DNA from: Clostridia bacterium
Lineage (GTDB): Bacteria; Bacillota; Clostridia; Christensenellales; Aristaeellaceae
DNA: 15,551 bases
Direction of reading: 5' to 3'
NCBI GenBank assembly: GCA_900759005.1
Contig: CAAEUQ010000193.1
Coordinates: 1-15,551 of the forward strand
Of this stretch, positions 6,108 to 13,670 are shown piece by piece; position 1 is the stretch's first letter, and every line of letters starts with the position of its first letter. Made by a program: the position numbers and the translations under genes. A model generated the notes under the pieces. That model ran no database searches. It was not told where the DNA came from and was given only the letters and a program-made list of their open reading frames with translations.

Positions 6108-8498
6108 ATGAATGAATCGATGCGCGCGGATTTGCGCGCAATTGGGGTAACGGGAGAAATCGTGTTTCCGACGGGCGCTTCGGCAGAATTGGACGAGATC
6201 ATTTCCGTTCGGATTGAGGAGGGTACGGACGGCGCGCTGCTGCCGGGCTCGGTGCTTTCGGCGCGATATTCCGTTGCGCTGGCAAATGATTCGGGGCAAT
6301 GGCGCGAGGGCGGCTCTGTACGCGGAACAAAACCGATCGTCGGGTCGACGGTAAGGCTGTTTTTGAATACGCTGCCGATGGGCGTTTTTAAGGTGGATTC
6401 GGTGAGTGCGCAGGAGCGATCGGGGCGCGCGGTGCTTTCGGGGTGCGATTCGATTGCTTCGGAGCTTGGCGGGGCGTTTAAGGATTTACTGACCTATCCC
6501 AGCACGCTTCAGGCGATATGGGCGCATTTTCTGGGACAGACGCGGTATGTGTTTTCCGGTGCGATTCCGAACGGTGATGCGATCATCGATTCCGCGCCCG
6601 ATTGGGGCGGCACGTCGCTTCGGCGTGTGGCGGGGTTGATTGCGCAGGCAGCGGGGTGTTTTGTGCGGGTGAATCGGTCGGGCGCGCTGGAAATGGTGAA
6701 GTGCGCGGGCGAATCGGTGGGAATGCTGACGGCGGACGATTATTTTTCGCTGGACGACGGGTTTGATTCGTTCGGACCGGTTCGGGCGGTTTCGATCGCT
6801 CCGACTGGCACGGAGGAGGCGGCGCGCTATGGCGGCGAGACGGGCGAAGCGCTTGAAATTGAGGGCAATCCGCTGTTTATCGGCGGTGCGGCGCATTTGG
6901 ATGTGCTTTGCGAGGGGCTGCTTACCCAGATTCAGGGGCTTGAATGGACGCGCGCGGCGTTTGTATGGCGCGGCGATCCGGCGCTGGAGGTCGGAATGCG
7001 CGTTTCGGTTCGCGACAGCTATGGATCGAGCCGCGAATGCGTGATCACGCGGCAGACATTGACGTTTGACGGCGGATTTTCTTCGGCGGTGGAATGCGCG
7101 ATTCCGGAGATCGATTTAAGCGGCGTGCCGCGCGCGATTACGCCGGAGGGCGGTTTGAATGCCGATCGGCTGATCGGCGCGGTGGACGGAGGACTTTTGC
7201 GCGCGGGCTCGGTGGTTGCGCGAGCGCTGGCGGCGGGCTCTGTTACGGCGGAGAAGCTCGCAGTGGGCGCAGTGAGTGCGGATTCAATTCAGGCGAGTGC
7301 GATTACCGCGGATAAAATCGCGTCCGGCGCGCTGACGGCAGAAGAAATTCGCGCGCTGACGGCGCATCTCAGCGAGGTGGCTTCGGGAAAAATTACGACC
7401 GATGCGCTGTACGCCGCACTGGTGCGGGTGCAGGCGCTGGCGGCGAACGAGATTACCGCCGATACGATTCAGACGGACGAGCTTGCGGCGGCGCTGGGCA
7501 AATTCGTATCGCTCTATGCGGGAACGGGCGAGTTTGATTTGGCGGCGATTGAGAATCTGCTCTCGAGCGCGCTGGTTCTGAAATCGGGCGTGGCGGACAG
7601 CATGATGATTGCGAATCTGGCGGTGACGAGCGCCAATCTTCTGAACGCGACGATCGACAAGCTGGTTCTGAAGGGCGCGGACGGGAAGTATTACCGCGTG
7701 TTTGTGGGCTCGGACGGCGCGATTCATACCGAAGAGGTTACTGTGACGGACGGCGAGATTGAAGCGGGCGAAACGGAGGAAGGCAGACAGATTGTTGCAA
7801 CGAGCGCGAACATCGGCGATTTGAACGCGACGACGATCAAGGCTTCCGAAGCGATCATCGGGACGATCGTGACCGATTCGCTTGCTGCGGGCAAAATTAC
7901 CGCCAACGACGCGCTGATTGCGTCGCTGACCGCGCCGATCATTTACACTGCCGCGATTCAGGCGCTCGGAAATTCGCTCGATCTTTCGGCAAATGAGTCG
8001 ATCAAGCTGACCGTTCAGGGCGTGCGCGACGACATCGACGAGGTGTCCGGCGCGGCGGAAACGGCGCTCGGTCTGGCTGAATCGGCGCAGGACGCGGCGA
8101 ACGGCGCTCGAACCGAAGCGGCGAACGCGCAGGTTTCGGCGGATGAAGCGAACGAGACGGCGGCTGCGATTCAGACTGAGCTGGAACTTACGAAAAGCGG
8201 ATTGTCGGTCGTTCAGAACGAAACCATTCCGGGGCTTGACGGCAGGGTCAAAACGCTCGAATCCGGCGTGCATATTTCCGGCGCGGAGATCGGGATTTAC
8301 ACAAATCAATCGCCTTATCGCAATACGATCACCAACTCGGGGTGGACGATTTCTGAAAACGGGAATGCGATCATCGAATGCGCCGAGACGAAGCTGACCG
8401 CGCCGCGCGTTCAGGTGACGGACGCGTTCATCATTGGCGGGGTCGCATGGAAATCGGATGCGAACGGGCACGTGCGGCTTTTGAAATACGGGAGGTAA
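6108..8498 (+). CDS. Phage tail-tip/baseplate protein with tail-fibre repeats
   Basis: A 796-residue protein; ATG 6108 is placed five bases after GGAGGGG. Residues about 1-345 resemble the N-terminal baseplate-hub part of siphovirus tail proteins (LDEIISVRIEEGTD, GSVLSARYSVAL, GSTVRLFL, MGVFKVDSV, then a second domain ending FDGGFSSAVECAIPEIDL). Residues 366-415 are five 10-residue repeats (for example AGSVTAEKLA, ASAITADKIA), and related TADKI/TTDAL units continue to about 490 and recur near 565-620. Residues about 635-710 are alanine/glutamate-rich coiled coil. The C-terminus (ISGAEIGIYTNQSPYRNTIT, then TKLTAPRVQVTDAFIIGG) is common at the end of clostridial tail proteins. It would join the tail tip to the fibres and start host contact. 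The gene looks intact although the tail genes before it are missing. Confidence 0.85.
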   Translation: MNESMRADLRAIGVTGEIVFPTGASAELDEIISVRIEEGTDGALLPGSVLSARYSVALANDSGQWREGGSVRGTKPIVGSTVRLFLNTLPMGVFKVDSVSAQERSGRAVLSGCDSIASELGGAFKDLLTYPSTLQAIWAHFLGQTRYVFSGAIPNGDAIIDSAPDWGGTSLRRVAGLIAQAAGCFVRVNRSGALEMVKCAGESVGMLTADDYFSLDDGFDSFGPVRAVSIAPTGTEEAARYGGETGEALEIEGNPLFIGGAAHLDVLCEGLLTQIQGLEWTRAAFVWRGDPALEVGMRVSVRDSYGSSRECVITRQTLTFDGGFSSAVECAIPEIDLSGVPRAITPEGGLNADRLIGAVDGGLLRAGSVVARALAAGSVTAEKLAVGAVSADSIQASAITADKIASGALTAEEIRALTAHLSEVASGKITTDALYAALVRVQALAANEITADTIQTDELAAALGKFVSLYAGTGEFDLAAIENLLSSALVLKSGVADSMMIANLAVTSANLLNATIDKLVLKGADGKYYRVFVGSDGAIHTEEVTVTDGEIEAGETEEGRQIVATSANIGDLNATTIKASEAIIGTIVTDSLAAGKITANDALIASLTAPIIYTAAIQALGNSLDLSANESIKLTVQGVRDDIDEVSGAAETALGLAESAQDAANGARTEAANAQVSADEANETAAAIQTELELTKSGLSVVQNETIPGLDGRVKTLESGVHISGAEIGIYTNQSPYRNTITNSGWTISENGNAIIECAETKLTAPRVQVTDAFIIGGVAWKSDANGHVRLLKYGR
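7203..7352 (+). repeat. Five 10-codon repeats in the tail-tip gene
   Basis: Residues 366-415 divide exactly into AGSVVARALA, AGSVTAEKLA, VGAVSADSIQ, ASAITADKIA and SGALTAEEIR. Small residue-hydrophobic-T/S-A-D/E-K/S-I/L is the repeated pattern. It is typical of the shaft repeats of phage J-like/tail-fibre proteins that form trimeric stalks. The DNA copies are diverged, so this is protein-level rather than DNA-level repetition. Confidence 0.75.
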
Positions 8499-8503
8499 GA
8501 TTT

Positions 8504-10444
8504 ATGGCGACGATCACATTGACCCCAACCGCCTGTACGTCCGCTGAAGGCTGGGTGGTTCTGTACAATTACCTGACGACGAACAGCTCCTATTATCCGC
8601 GGCAGTTCATATTCACCTATCCGGCAAACGCCGTTCTCGGCGGGGCGGGCGTGAACATCACGAAGGTGACGATTCACGGCTATGTTCGCAATTCGAATTC
8701 TGCGATCAAGCGTTTGCGTCTCGGATTCAGACCTTCCGATACGAGCGGCGCGGCGGAATGGGCTTCGATCGGGAACGAGAGTGTGCTCGATCAGACGTTT
8801 ACGGCGATCGAAGGGCATTCGGGAAGCGGATTTTCTTACGCGGAGATTGCCCGAGAATTCGGCGGCAACAGCATTATCGCCAAATGGATTGGACAGCAGT
8901 TCAGCGCCGGTCAGCCGATTTATCTGGGCGTAATTCAGCCCGACAGCGGTCGATCGATCGGCGTGGACGTGACGCTTTCGAGATGGACGATCGAGGTTGA
9001 ATACGAGCTGCTCGGGAATATTCCGACGGTGGACAAGACGACGATGAATCTGGGCGAAACCGTTACGGTGACGATCAATCGGATCATTGCGGACAGCACC
9101 ACATCCCTGACCTATAAAATCGGGGACACGATATTGAAAACGATCGACCTTGAAACGGGGACGACGGACAGCTATAAGGCGCTCGCCACGGTAGGCGGTA
9201 ATTTTCCGAACGCATCGACGGGCACGCTCGTAATCGAAGCGACCACCTCCAAGGATGGAACGACCTACGGCGTGATCACAACGACCGTCGTTTTAACGAT
9301 TCCGGAAAACGGCGCACCGGTGCTGAATTGCGGAGTTGGGCAGGTTTGGGGCAGTGACGTTCCGAGTTCTGCGAAATTGTCCGCATTCGTGCAATCCCGA
9401 ACGGGTGCGGTTTTGAACGGGCAGTTCATCGCCCAATACGGAGCGTCCACGGTGAAGCTTGTGTTTGAGATCGAAGGCGTAAAGTACGAAAAGGATATGG
9501 CGGGATTGCCCCAGACCTCCATTTCCGGGCCGTCGGCGATTACCGGGTCGGGCACGATTCCATGGAGCGCGACGCTTACGGATTCGCGAGGGCTGAGCAC
9601 GACGCGCACCGGCAGCATCACGGTTCTCCCCTACTCAGCGCCGAAGATACAGTCGTTTTCGGTTTCGAGAGCGGACGAGAATGGAAAGACAATCATTGCC
9701 GGAACGTATGCTTACATTTCCCTACAGGCGAGCGTGTCCAGTCTGGTCGTGTCAAACGTTGAAAAGAATGCGCTTTCATTCCATGTGGAGTACAAAAAAG
9801 CGGATGAAACGGACTGGATGGTTTGCGATACGGTAACGGGTTCAGGCGTTTCCGGAACGTTCAGCGGGCTTTTGATGAAGAACGGCGCTGCGATTTCCGA
9901 TTTTGACGATCTGTCGGGCTATTCCTTCCGTGCGGTGGTTTCGGATATTTACGGAAGCTCGGCGGCGCAGGACGAGATGCCGACGAAGGAACAGATTTGG
10001 GACATCGATGAATCGACCGGCAATATGGGCTTCGGCGGTGATGCGCCTTTGAGCACGGAGGATGCGGGCTATCGATTTTACAAATTTGCGGATTTTGCGG
10101 GCGGCTACAAGAAGTATTCCGCCGAAGAGGTAAATACCGGAAACGTCTGGCTGGATGGTAAGCCGATTTACCGCGCGTGCGTTTCGACGAAGACAAGCCT
10201 TTCGAACGCAATCGGGACGGTTGCGACGCTGCCGAGCGCCGTGCAGACGCCGATCAGTCTGAATGCGTTTGTGAAATTCCCAGGCGACGGCGGCTGGAGA
10301 AGCGTGCCGACCTCGTATCACGGGAGCCTGAACTGGAGCGTGCTGGTCTATATTGCCGGAAACGAAGTGAATATGGGCTTCGGCTCCGCGTGGGCGGGCG
10401 AGAAGCAGGCGGTTGTGATTGCCGAATACACGAAGGAGGAATGA
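8504..10444 (+). CDS. Phage tail fibre/spike protein with Ig-like domains (DUF859-like)
   Basis: A 646-residue protein. ATG 8504 follows GGAGG at 8491-8495, which lies in the last codons of the tail-tip gene. Residues about 1-170 form a beta-rich N-terminal domain (MATITLTPTACTSAEGW... SRWTIEVEYE). Next come Ig-like beta repeats, with strand patterns such as TLTYKIGDT, WSATLTDSRGLSTTRTGSI and VLPYSAPKIQSFSVSR that are typical of siphovirus DUF859-type proteins. The C-terminal 100 residues (EEVNTGNVWLDGKPIYRACV ... AVVIAEYTK) match the common clostridial phage fibre tip ending, TGxxWxDGKPIY. It probably contacts the host envelope and decides specificity. Its stop overlaps the endolysin start as ATGA. 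It shows no sign of truncation. Confidence 0.83.
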   Translation: MATITLTPTACTSAEGWVVLYNYLTTNSSYYPRQFIFTYPANAVLGGAGVNITKVTIHGYVRNSNSAIKRLRLGFRPSDTSGAAEWASIGNESVLDQTFTAIEGHSGSGFSYAEIAREFGGNSIIAKWIGQQFSAGQPIYLGVIQPDSGRSIGVDVTLSRWTIEVEYELLGNIPTVDKTTMNLGETVTVTINRIIADSTTSLTYKIGDTILKTIDLETGTTDSYKALATVGGNFPNASTGTLVIEATTSKDGTTYGVITTTVVLTIPENGAPVLNCGVGQVWGSDVPSSAKLSAFVQSRTGAVLNGQFIAQYGASTVKLVFEIEGVKYEKDMAGLPQTSISGPSAITGSGTIPWSATLTDSRGLSTTRTGSITVLPYSAPKIQSFSVSRADENGKTIIAGTYAYISLQASVSSLVVSNVEKNALSFHVEYKKADETDWMVCDTVTGSGVSGTFSGLLMKNGAAISDFDDLSGYSFRAVVSDIYGSSAAQDEMPTKEQIWDIDESTGNMGFGGDAPLSTEDAGYRFYKFADFAGGYKKYSAEEVNTGNVWLDGKPIYRACVSTKTSLSNAIGTVATLPSAVQTPISLNAFVKFPGDGGWRSVPTSYHGSLNWSVLVYIAGNEVNMGFGSAWAGEKQAVVIAEYTKEE

Positions 10445-11367
10445 ATTTGGCGGAGGCTAATGCGCTGATTGCCGTGGCGAGAAGCCAGATCGGTTATCTG
10501 GAGAAGAAATCGAACGCGAAGCTGGAGGAATTTACGGCGAACGCGGGGAACAAAAATTTCACGAAATACAATCGCGATTACATTGCATGGTGCGGCTCGG
10601 GCGCGATCGATATGCAGTGGTGTGCGGCGTTTGTGTCGTGGTGCTTCGTGAAGGCGTACGGGCTGGATACGGCGAAAAAGCTGCTGTGCGGCGGACTGCA
10701 TCGGTACACGCCGACCGGCGCGGAGCGATTCAAAAGGGCGAATCGCTACATTCGCCGCGGACAAGGTCAGCCGCGGACGGGCGACGTGGTCTATTTCTAT
10801 TCAAAGGCGAAGGGGAGAATCGGTCATGTCGGGATTGTGGTTTCGGCGGATCAGAAATACGTGGTTACGATCGAAGGCAATACGACCGGTGCGAACAGGC
10901 TGATCACGAACGGCGGAGGGGTTTGCGAGAAGAAGTACAAGCTGACCAGCACATACATCGACGGCTATGGCCGTCCTGATTACTCATGCGCGCTGATGCG
11001 CGGTTCCGCGGGCGAGGACGTGCGCGCGCTTCAGAAGAATCTGAATGCGCTCGGCTATGAATGCGAGGCGGACGGCGTGTTCGGCACGGAGACGGAGCGC
11101 GCGCTCAAGGCGTTTCAGGCGGACTGCGCGCTGGAATGCGACGGCGTATTCGGCGAAAAGACGCGTGCGTCGATGCTGGAGCGGCTGGGAAGCGTCGTCG
11201 TAACGGGTGATTCCGTGTGGCTGTGGGATGCGCCGCCGGCGTTCGGGGGAAAGAAGGCGAAGATCGTTCATAAGGGCGATCGGTTTTCGGCAATCGCTGA
11301 ATATATGCCGGTTTCAGAGGGCGAGACAGTTTTCTGGATTCGGCGGAAATACGCAAAGGAGGGTTAG
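10441..11367 (+). CDS. Phage endolysin: CHAP amidase/peptidase with peptidoglycan-binding domain
   Basis: A 308-residue lysin. Residues about 1-180 are a CHAP domain with catalytic Cys61 (MQWCAAFVSWC), His129 (GRIGHVGIVV) and Glu145-Asn147 (IEGNT). Residues 186-246 are a PG_binding_1 three-helix domain (GSAGEDVRALQKNLNALGY ... DGVFGTETERALKAFQ). Residues about 252-308 form a small SH3-like beta domain. There is no signal peptide, so release through the membrane needs the holin. It cleaves peptidoglycan amide or peptide bonds at the end of infection. The start is ATG 10441, overlapping the fibre stop (ATGA) with AAGGAGG just upstream; the open frame before it belongs to the fibre gene in another frame. 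The catalytic residues are intact. Confidence 0.92.
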   Translation: MNLAEANALIAVARSQIGYLEKKSNAKLEEFTANAGNKNFTKYNRDYIAWCGSGAIDMQWCAAFVSWCFVKAYGLDTAKKLLCGGLHRYTPTGAERFKRANRYIRRGQGQPRTGDVVYFYSKAKGRIGHVGIVVSADQKYVVTIEGNTTGANRLITNGGGVCEKKYKLTSTYIDGYGRPDYSCALMRGSAGEDVRALQKNLNALGYECEADGVFGTETERALKAFQADCALECDGVFGEKTRASMLERLGSVVVTGDSVWLWDAPPAFGGKKAKIVHKGDRFSAIAEYMPVSEGETVFWIRRKYAKEG

Positions 11368-11370
11368 AAT

Positions 11371-11679
11371 ATGCTGGAAACGATTACGGCGGTTGCGGTC
11401 GCGGCGCTGGCTTCGTCCGGCTTCTGGGCGTTTTTGCAGAAGCACGGCGAAAAGAAGGACGTTCGGACGCGGATGCTGCTCGGACTTGCGCACGATCGGA
11501 TTCTGTCGCTTGGAATGCTGTACGTCGCGAGGGGCTACGTCACGCGCGCGGAATACGAGAATTTGAACGAATATCTGTTTCAGCCGTACCATAAGCTCGG
11601 AGGGAACGGCACTGCCGAGCGAATCATGAAGGAAGTGGAGCGACTGCCGCTCCGGGAAAGGAAGGATTCAATATGCTGA
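11371..11679 (+). CDS. Small membrane-anchored phage protein of the lysis module
   Basis: A 102-residue protein with GGAGGG seven bases before ATG 11371. Residues about 4-20 (TITAVAVAALASSGFWAFL) are one N-terminal membrane segment. The rest is a soluble, charged helical domain with MLLGLAHDRILSLGMLYVAR, YVTRAEYENLNEYLFQPY and GGNGTAERIMKEV. This layout is common and conserved beside endolysin and holin genes in Clostridia prophages, but I know no proven function; it may assist holin timing or membrane anchoring. It overlaps the holin gene by 7 bases. Confidence 0.75.
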   Translation: MLETITAVAVAALASSGFWAFLQKHGEKKDVRTRMLLGLAHDRILSLGMLYVARGYVTRAEYENLNEYLFQPYHKLGGNGTAERIMKEVERLPLRERKDSIC

Positions 11680-11873
11680 GCAATCGAACGTATGACATTC
11701 TGAAATGGGTCGCACTGGTGTTCCTGCCTGCGCTGGGCACGCTGTATTTCGCGCTGGCTGGCATTTGGAATTTCCCGTACGGCGAACAGATCGTGGGCAC
11801 GATCACGGCGATCGACACGTTTCTGGGCGTGCTTCTGGGCGTAAGCAGTATGAAATACGATTCCGAAAGCTGA
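11673..11873 (+). CDS. Phage holin (Dp-1 type)
   Basis: A 66-residue protein with two membrane segments: residues about 10-31 (LKWVALVFLPALGTLYFALAGI) and 38-58 (QIVGTITAIDTFLGVLLGVSS), separated by a short turn (WNFPYGE) and followed by a charged tail (MKYDSES). The sequence pattern and length fit the phage_holin_Dp1 family. A holin makes membrane lesions that let the endolysin out. AAGGAAGGA precedes the ATG at 11673. It is the last phage gene, and the cca promoter begins four bases after its stop. Confidence 0.85.
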   Translation: MLSNRTYDILKWVALVFLPALGTLYFALAGIWNFPYGEQIVGTITAIDTFLGVLLGVSSMKYDSES

Positions 11874-11877
11874 TTGC

Positions 11878-11906
11878 TTGACACGGGGGCGGGCGGATGT
11901 TATAGT
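11878..11906 (+). promoter_or_regulatory. Promoter of cca
   Basis: TTGACA (11878-11883), a 17-base spacer and TATAGT (11901-11906) give a strong housekeeping-type promoter. Transcription should start near 11913, giving a leader of about 45 nt. The -35 box begins four bases after the holin TGA, so cca does not depend on phage transcription. Confidence 0.83.
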
Positions 11907-11923
11907 AGTAGAAAAAAGTTTTC

Positions 11924-11941
11924 CCCCGACCTTTTGCGGGG
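11924..11941 (+). promoter_or_regulatory. Short GC hairpin in the cca leader
   Basis: CCCCG (11924-11928) pairs with CGGGG (11937-11941) around an 8-base loop inside the cca 5' leader. Only CTTTACC follows, so it is too poor in T to be a convincing terminator. It lies just upstream of the ribosome site GAGG (11949-11952). It may only tune stability or translation. Confidence 0.35.
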
Positions 11942-11957
11942 CTTTACCGAGGTTTGC

Positions 11958-13337
11958 ATGAAGAATTTGACAGATCGCGAGCTGGCGTGGGCGATTGCCG
12001 AGGACGTTGCCGCGGCGGGTGGGCGCGTATATTTCGTGGGCGGAATTGTGCGCGACGAAATGATGGGCGTTCAGAGCAAGGACGTGGACGTGGAGGTTTA
12101 CGGCGTTTCACCCGCGCGGCTGCGCGAGATCCTTTCACGGCATGGAACGGTGCTGGACAAGGGCGCGAGCTTCGGCGTGCTCGGGCTGCGTGGAAGCGAT
12201 CTGGACATTGCGATGCCGCGATTGGAGAGGCGAACCGGCGCGCTGCACACGGATTTCGACGTGTCGGTCAATCCATTTATGTCGCCGCGCGAGGCGAGTA
12301 TGCGCCGAGATTTTACGATCAACGCGATGATGCAGGACGTTTTAAGCGGCGAAATCGTGGATTGCTGGGGCGGCAGGGAGGATTTGAAGCGAAGAATCAT
12401 TCGCTGCGTAAGCGAAAAAACGTTTCCGGAGGATGCGCTGCGCGTATTCCGGGCGGCGCAGTTTTCGGCGCGGTTTCGGGCGGAAATTGAATCAGAAACG
12501 CTTGAATTGTGCAGAGAGATCGATGTGTCCTGTGTGACGCACGAGCGCGTGTTCGAGGAAATGAGCAAGGCGCTTCTCAAGGCGGACGAGCCGTCGATCT
12601 TCTTTCGCGCATTGCGGCGGATGAATCATTTGAAGGAATTCTTTCCGGAGCTTCAGGCGTGCATCGGCGTTCCGCAGAGTCCGAAACATCATCCCGAGGG
12701 CGACGTGTTTGAGCATACGATGCTGGTGATCGACTGCGCGGCGAAGCTTCGGGCGCGCGCGGTGAATCCGCTGGGATTCATGCTGTCGGCGCTGTTTCAC
12801 GATCTGGGCAAAGTGGTTGCGACGGAGATTCACGAGGACGGCAGGATTACGGCTTACGGTCATGAGGTGCTTGGGCTGGATACGGTCAGGACGCAGATGC
12901 TGCGGCTGACGAACAATCAGAAGCTCATTCGCTATGTCCTGAATCTGACGGAGCTGCATATGCGGCCGAACAAGCTGGCGGAATGCCGGTCGAAGAAGAA
13001 AAAGACGCGCGATCTGTTCGATCGGTGCATTTGCCCGGAGGATCTGATTCTGATTGCGCGCGCGGATGCGTCCGGCAAGCTCGATAAGCCATATCCGGAT
13101 GAAAACGAGGTTTTCTTGCGCGAACGGCTGACAGATTACCGCGCGGTCGTGGCTCGGCCGATGGTCGGCGGAGATGATCTGATTCGCGCAGGCGTAAAGC
13201 CCGGCGTTCAGATGAAGGACATGATCGCCCGCGCACGTCAGCTGCATTTTTCCGGTATCGAGAAGAAGAATGCGCTGAAAATGGTGCTGGGAGAATATGG
13301 ATATGACGGGAATTATTTGCGCAATCAATCAAAATGA
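11958..13337 (+). CDS. cca: CCA tRNA nucleotidyltransferase with HD domain
   Basis: A 459-residue enzyme that adds or repairs the 3' CCA end of tRNAs using CTP and ATP. The class II polymerase-beta fold head shows FVGGIVRD at 26-33, catalytic Asp42 and Asp44 (KDVDVEVYG), RRDFTINAM at 116-124 and the EDALRVFRAAQF nucleotide-selecting segment at 158-169. An HD phosphohydrolase domain follows, with HHPEGDVFEH at 244-253 and His281-Asp282 (ALFHDLGK); in relatives it acts on phosphate esters or cyclic nucleotides. ATG 11958, five bases after GAGG, is preferred over the longer open frame starting at 11874 because the promoter lies inside that extension. The gene looks intact and host-derived. Confidence 0.93.
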   Translation: MKNLTDRELAWAIAEDVAAAGGRVYFVGGIVRDEMMGVQSKDVDVEVYGVSPARLREILSRHGTVLDKGASFGVLGLRGSDLDIAMPRLERRTGALHTDFDVSVNPFMSPREASMRRDFTINAMMQDVLSGEIVDCWGGREDLKRRIIRCVSEKTFPEDALRVFRAAQFSARFRAEIESETLELCREIDVSCVTHERVFEEMSKALLKADEPSIFFRALRRMNHLKEFFPELQACIGVPQSPKHHPEGDVFEHTMLVIDCAAKLRARAVNPLGFMLSALFHDLGKVVATEIHEDGRITAYGHEVLGLDTVRTQMLRLTNNQKLIRYVLNLTELHMRPNKLAECRSKKKKTRDLFDRCICPEDLILIARADASGKLDKPYPDENEVFLRERLTDYRAVVARPMVGGDDLIRAGVKPGVQMKDMIARARQLHFSGIEKKNALKMVLGEYGYDGNYLRNQSK

Positions 13338-13352
13338 ATATTTAATTGCATA

Positions 13353-13402
13353 AACGGTTGGGGCAAATTGTGCTGAACGATTGCCTTAACCGTTATTTTT
13401 TT
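13353..13402 (+). terminator. Rho-independent terminator of cca
   Basis: A 14-bp stem, AACGGTTGGGGCAA (13353-13366) with TTGCCTTAACCGTT (13381-13394, two G-T wobbles), surrounds a 14-base loop. It is followed by A and seven T residues (13396-13402). It starts 15 bases after the cca stop and isolates rpoB from upstream transcription. Confidence 0.92.
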
Positions 13403-13445
13403 GTGAAACATGGAAAATTCGGGCAAATGGGACGAAACAGGGGGC

Positions 13446-13474
13446 TTGACATCGCGAAAAGGCTATGCTAAAAT
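13446..13474 (+). promoter_or_regulatory. Promoter of rpoB
   Basis: TTGACA (13446-13451), exactly 17 bases, then TAAAAT (13469-13474): a near-consensus sigma-A promoter preceded by A/T-containing sequence. Transcription should start near 13481, about 190 bases before the rpoB start. With the cca terminator upstream this is probably the main rpoB promoter. Confidence 0.88.
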
Positions 13475-13481
13475 AATACAC

Positions 13482-13670
13482 TGCGTTAGTATGGACGATA
13501 ATTCGCTTTTCTGCTGCAAACGCCGAAAAAACCGCGTTTTGATCGGGAAATGTTGCAGAATTTAACGTAAATCGGATGCGGTTCATCCAAATTTTACGGC
13601 GGGTTTCGTGCCTTTCTGCCGCGGGATTCATGCGGCGGTTTCGAGTATGAAGACAGGGGTGATTGAAGGT
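13482..13670 (+). promoter_or_regulatory. Structured 5' leader of rpoB
   Basis: This leader of about 190 nt contains three predicted hairpins: AAACGC/GCGTTT (13518-13523 with 13534-13539); a two-part stem CGTAAA/TTTACG (13566-13571 with 13593-13598) enclosing GGAT/ATCC (13574-13577 with 13585-13588); and CTGCCGC/GCGGCGG (13616-13622 with 13632-13638) ending in a short TTT. A 24-codon open frame with two Cys-Cys pairs (13491-13565) stops exactly one base before the second hairpin, but has no ribosome site. The ribosome site of rpoB, AGGGGTG, is at 13655-13661. The layout suggests attenuation or translational control. No known riboswitch is recognised. Confidence 0.5.

Larger units (their letters stand above)
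1925..11873 (+). mobile_element. Prophage remnant: packaging, head, tail-tip and lysis genes
   Basis: Ten co-directional genes follow the canonical late-gene order of Bacillota siphoviruses: small terminase, large terminase, portal, scaffold, coat, tail tip, tail fibre, endolysin, small membrane protein, holin. Most adjoining genes overlap or nearly touch and carry strong ribosome sites, as in one late operon. Integrase, repressor, replication, head-tail connector, tail-tube, tape-measure and distal-tail genes are absent. Two scars explain part of the loss: 4545-4803 after the shortened portal, and 5850-6107 after the cut coat protein. I found no convincing att repeats at the borders, so the limits given are simply the first and last phage genes. 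It could not make particles without help from elsewhere. Confidence 0.88.

Noticed and set aside
6019..6111. 30-codon open frame overlapping both the coat stop (TGATG) and the tail-tip start (ATGA)
   Set aside because: The overlaps look neat, but there is no ribosome site, no recognisable protein, and the region is explained by the 78-bp duplication. Not called as a gene.
11874..11957. N-terminal extension of the cca frame
   Set aside because: It contains the promoter boxes and no ribosome site; the CCA-enzyme homology starts after ATG 11958.
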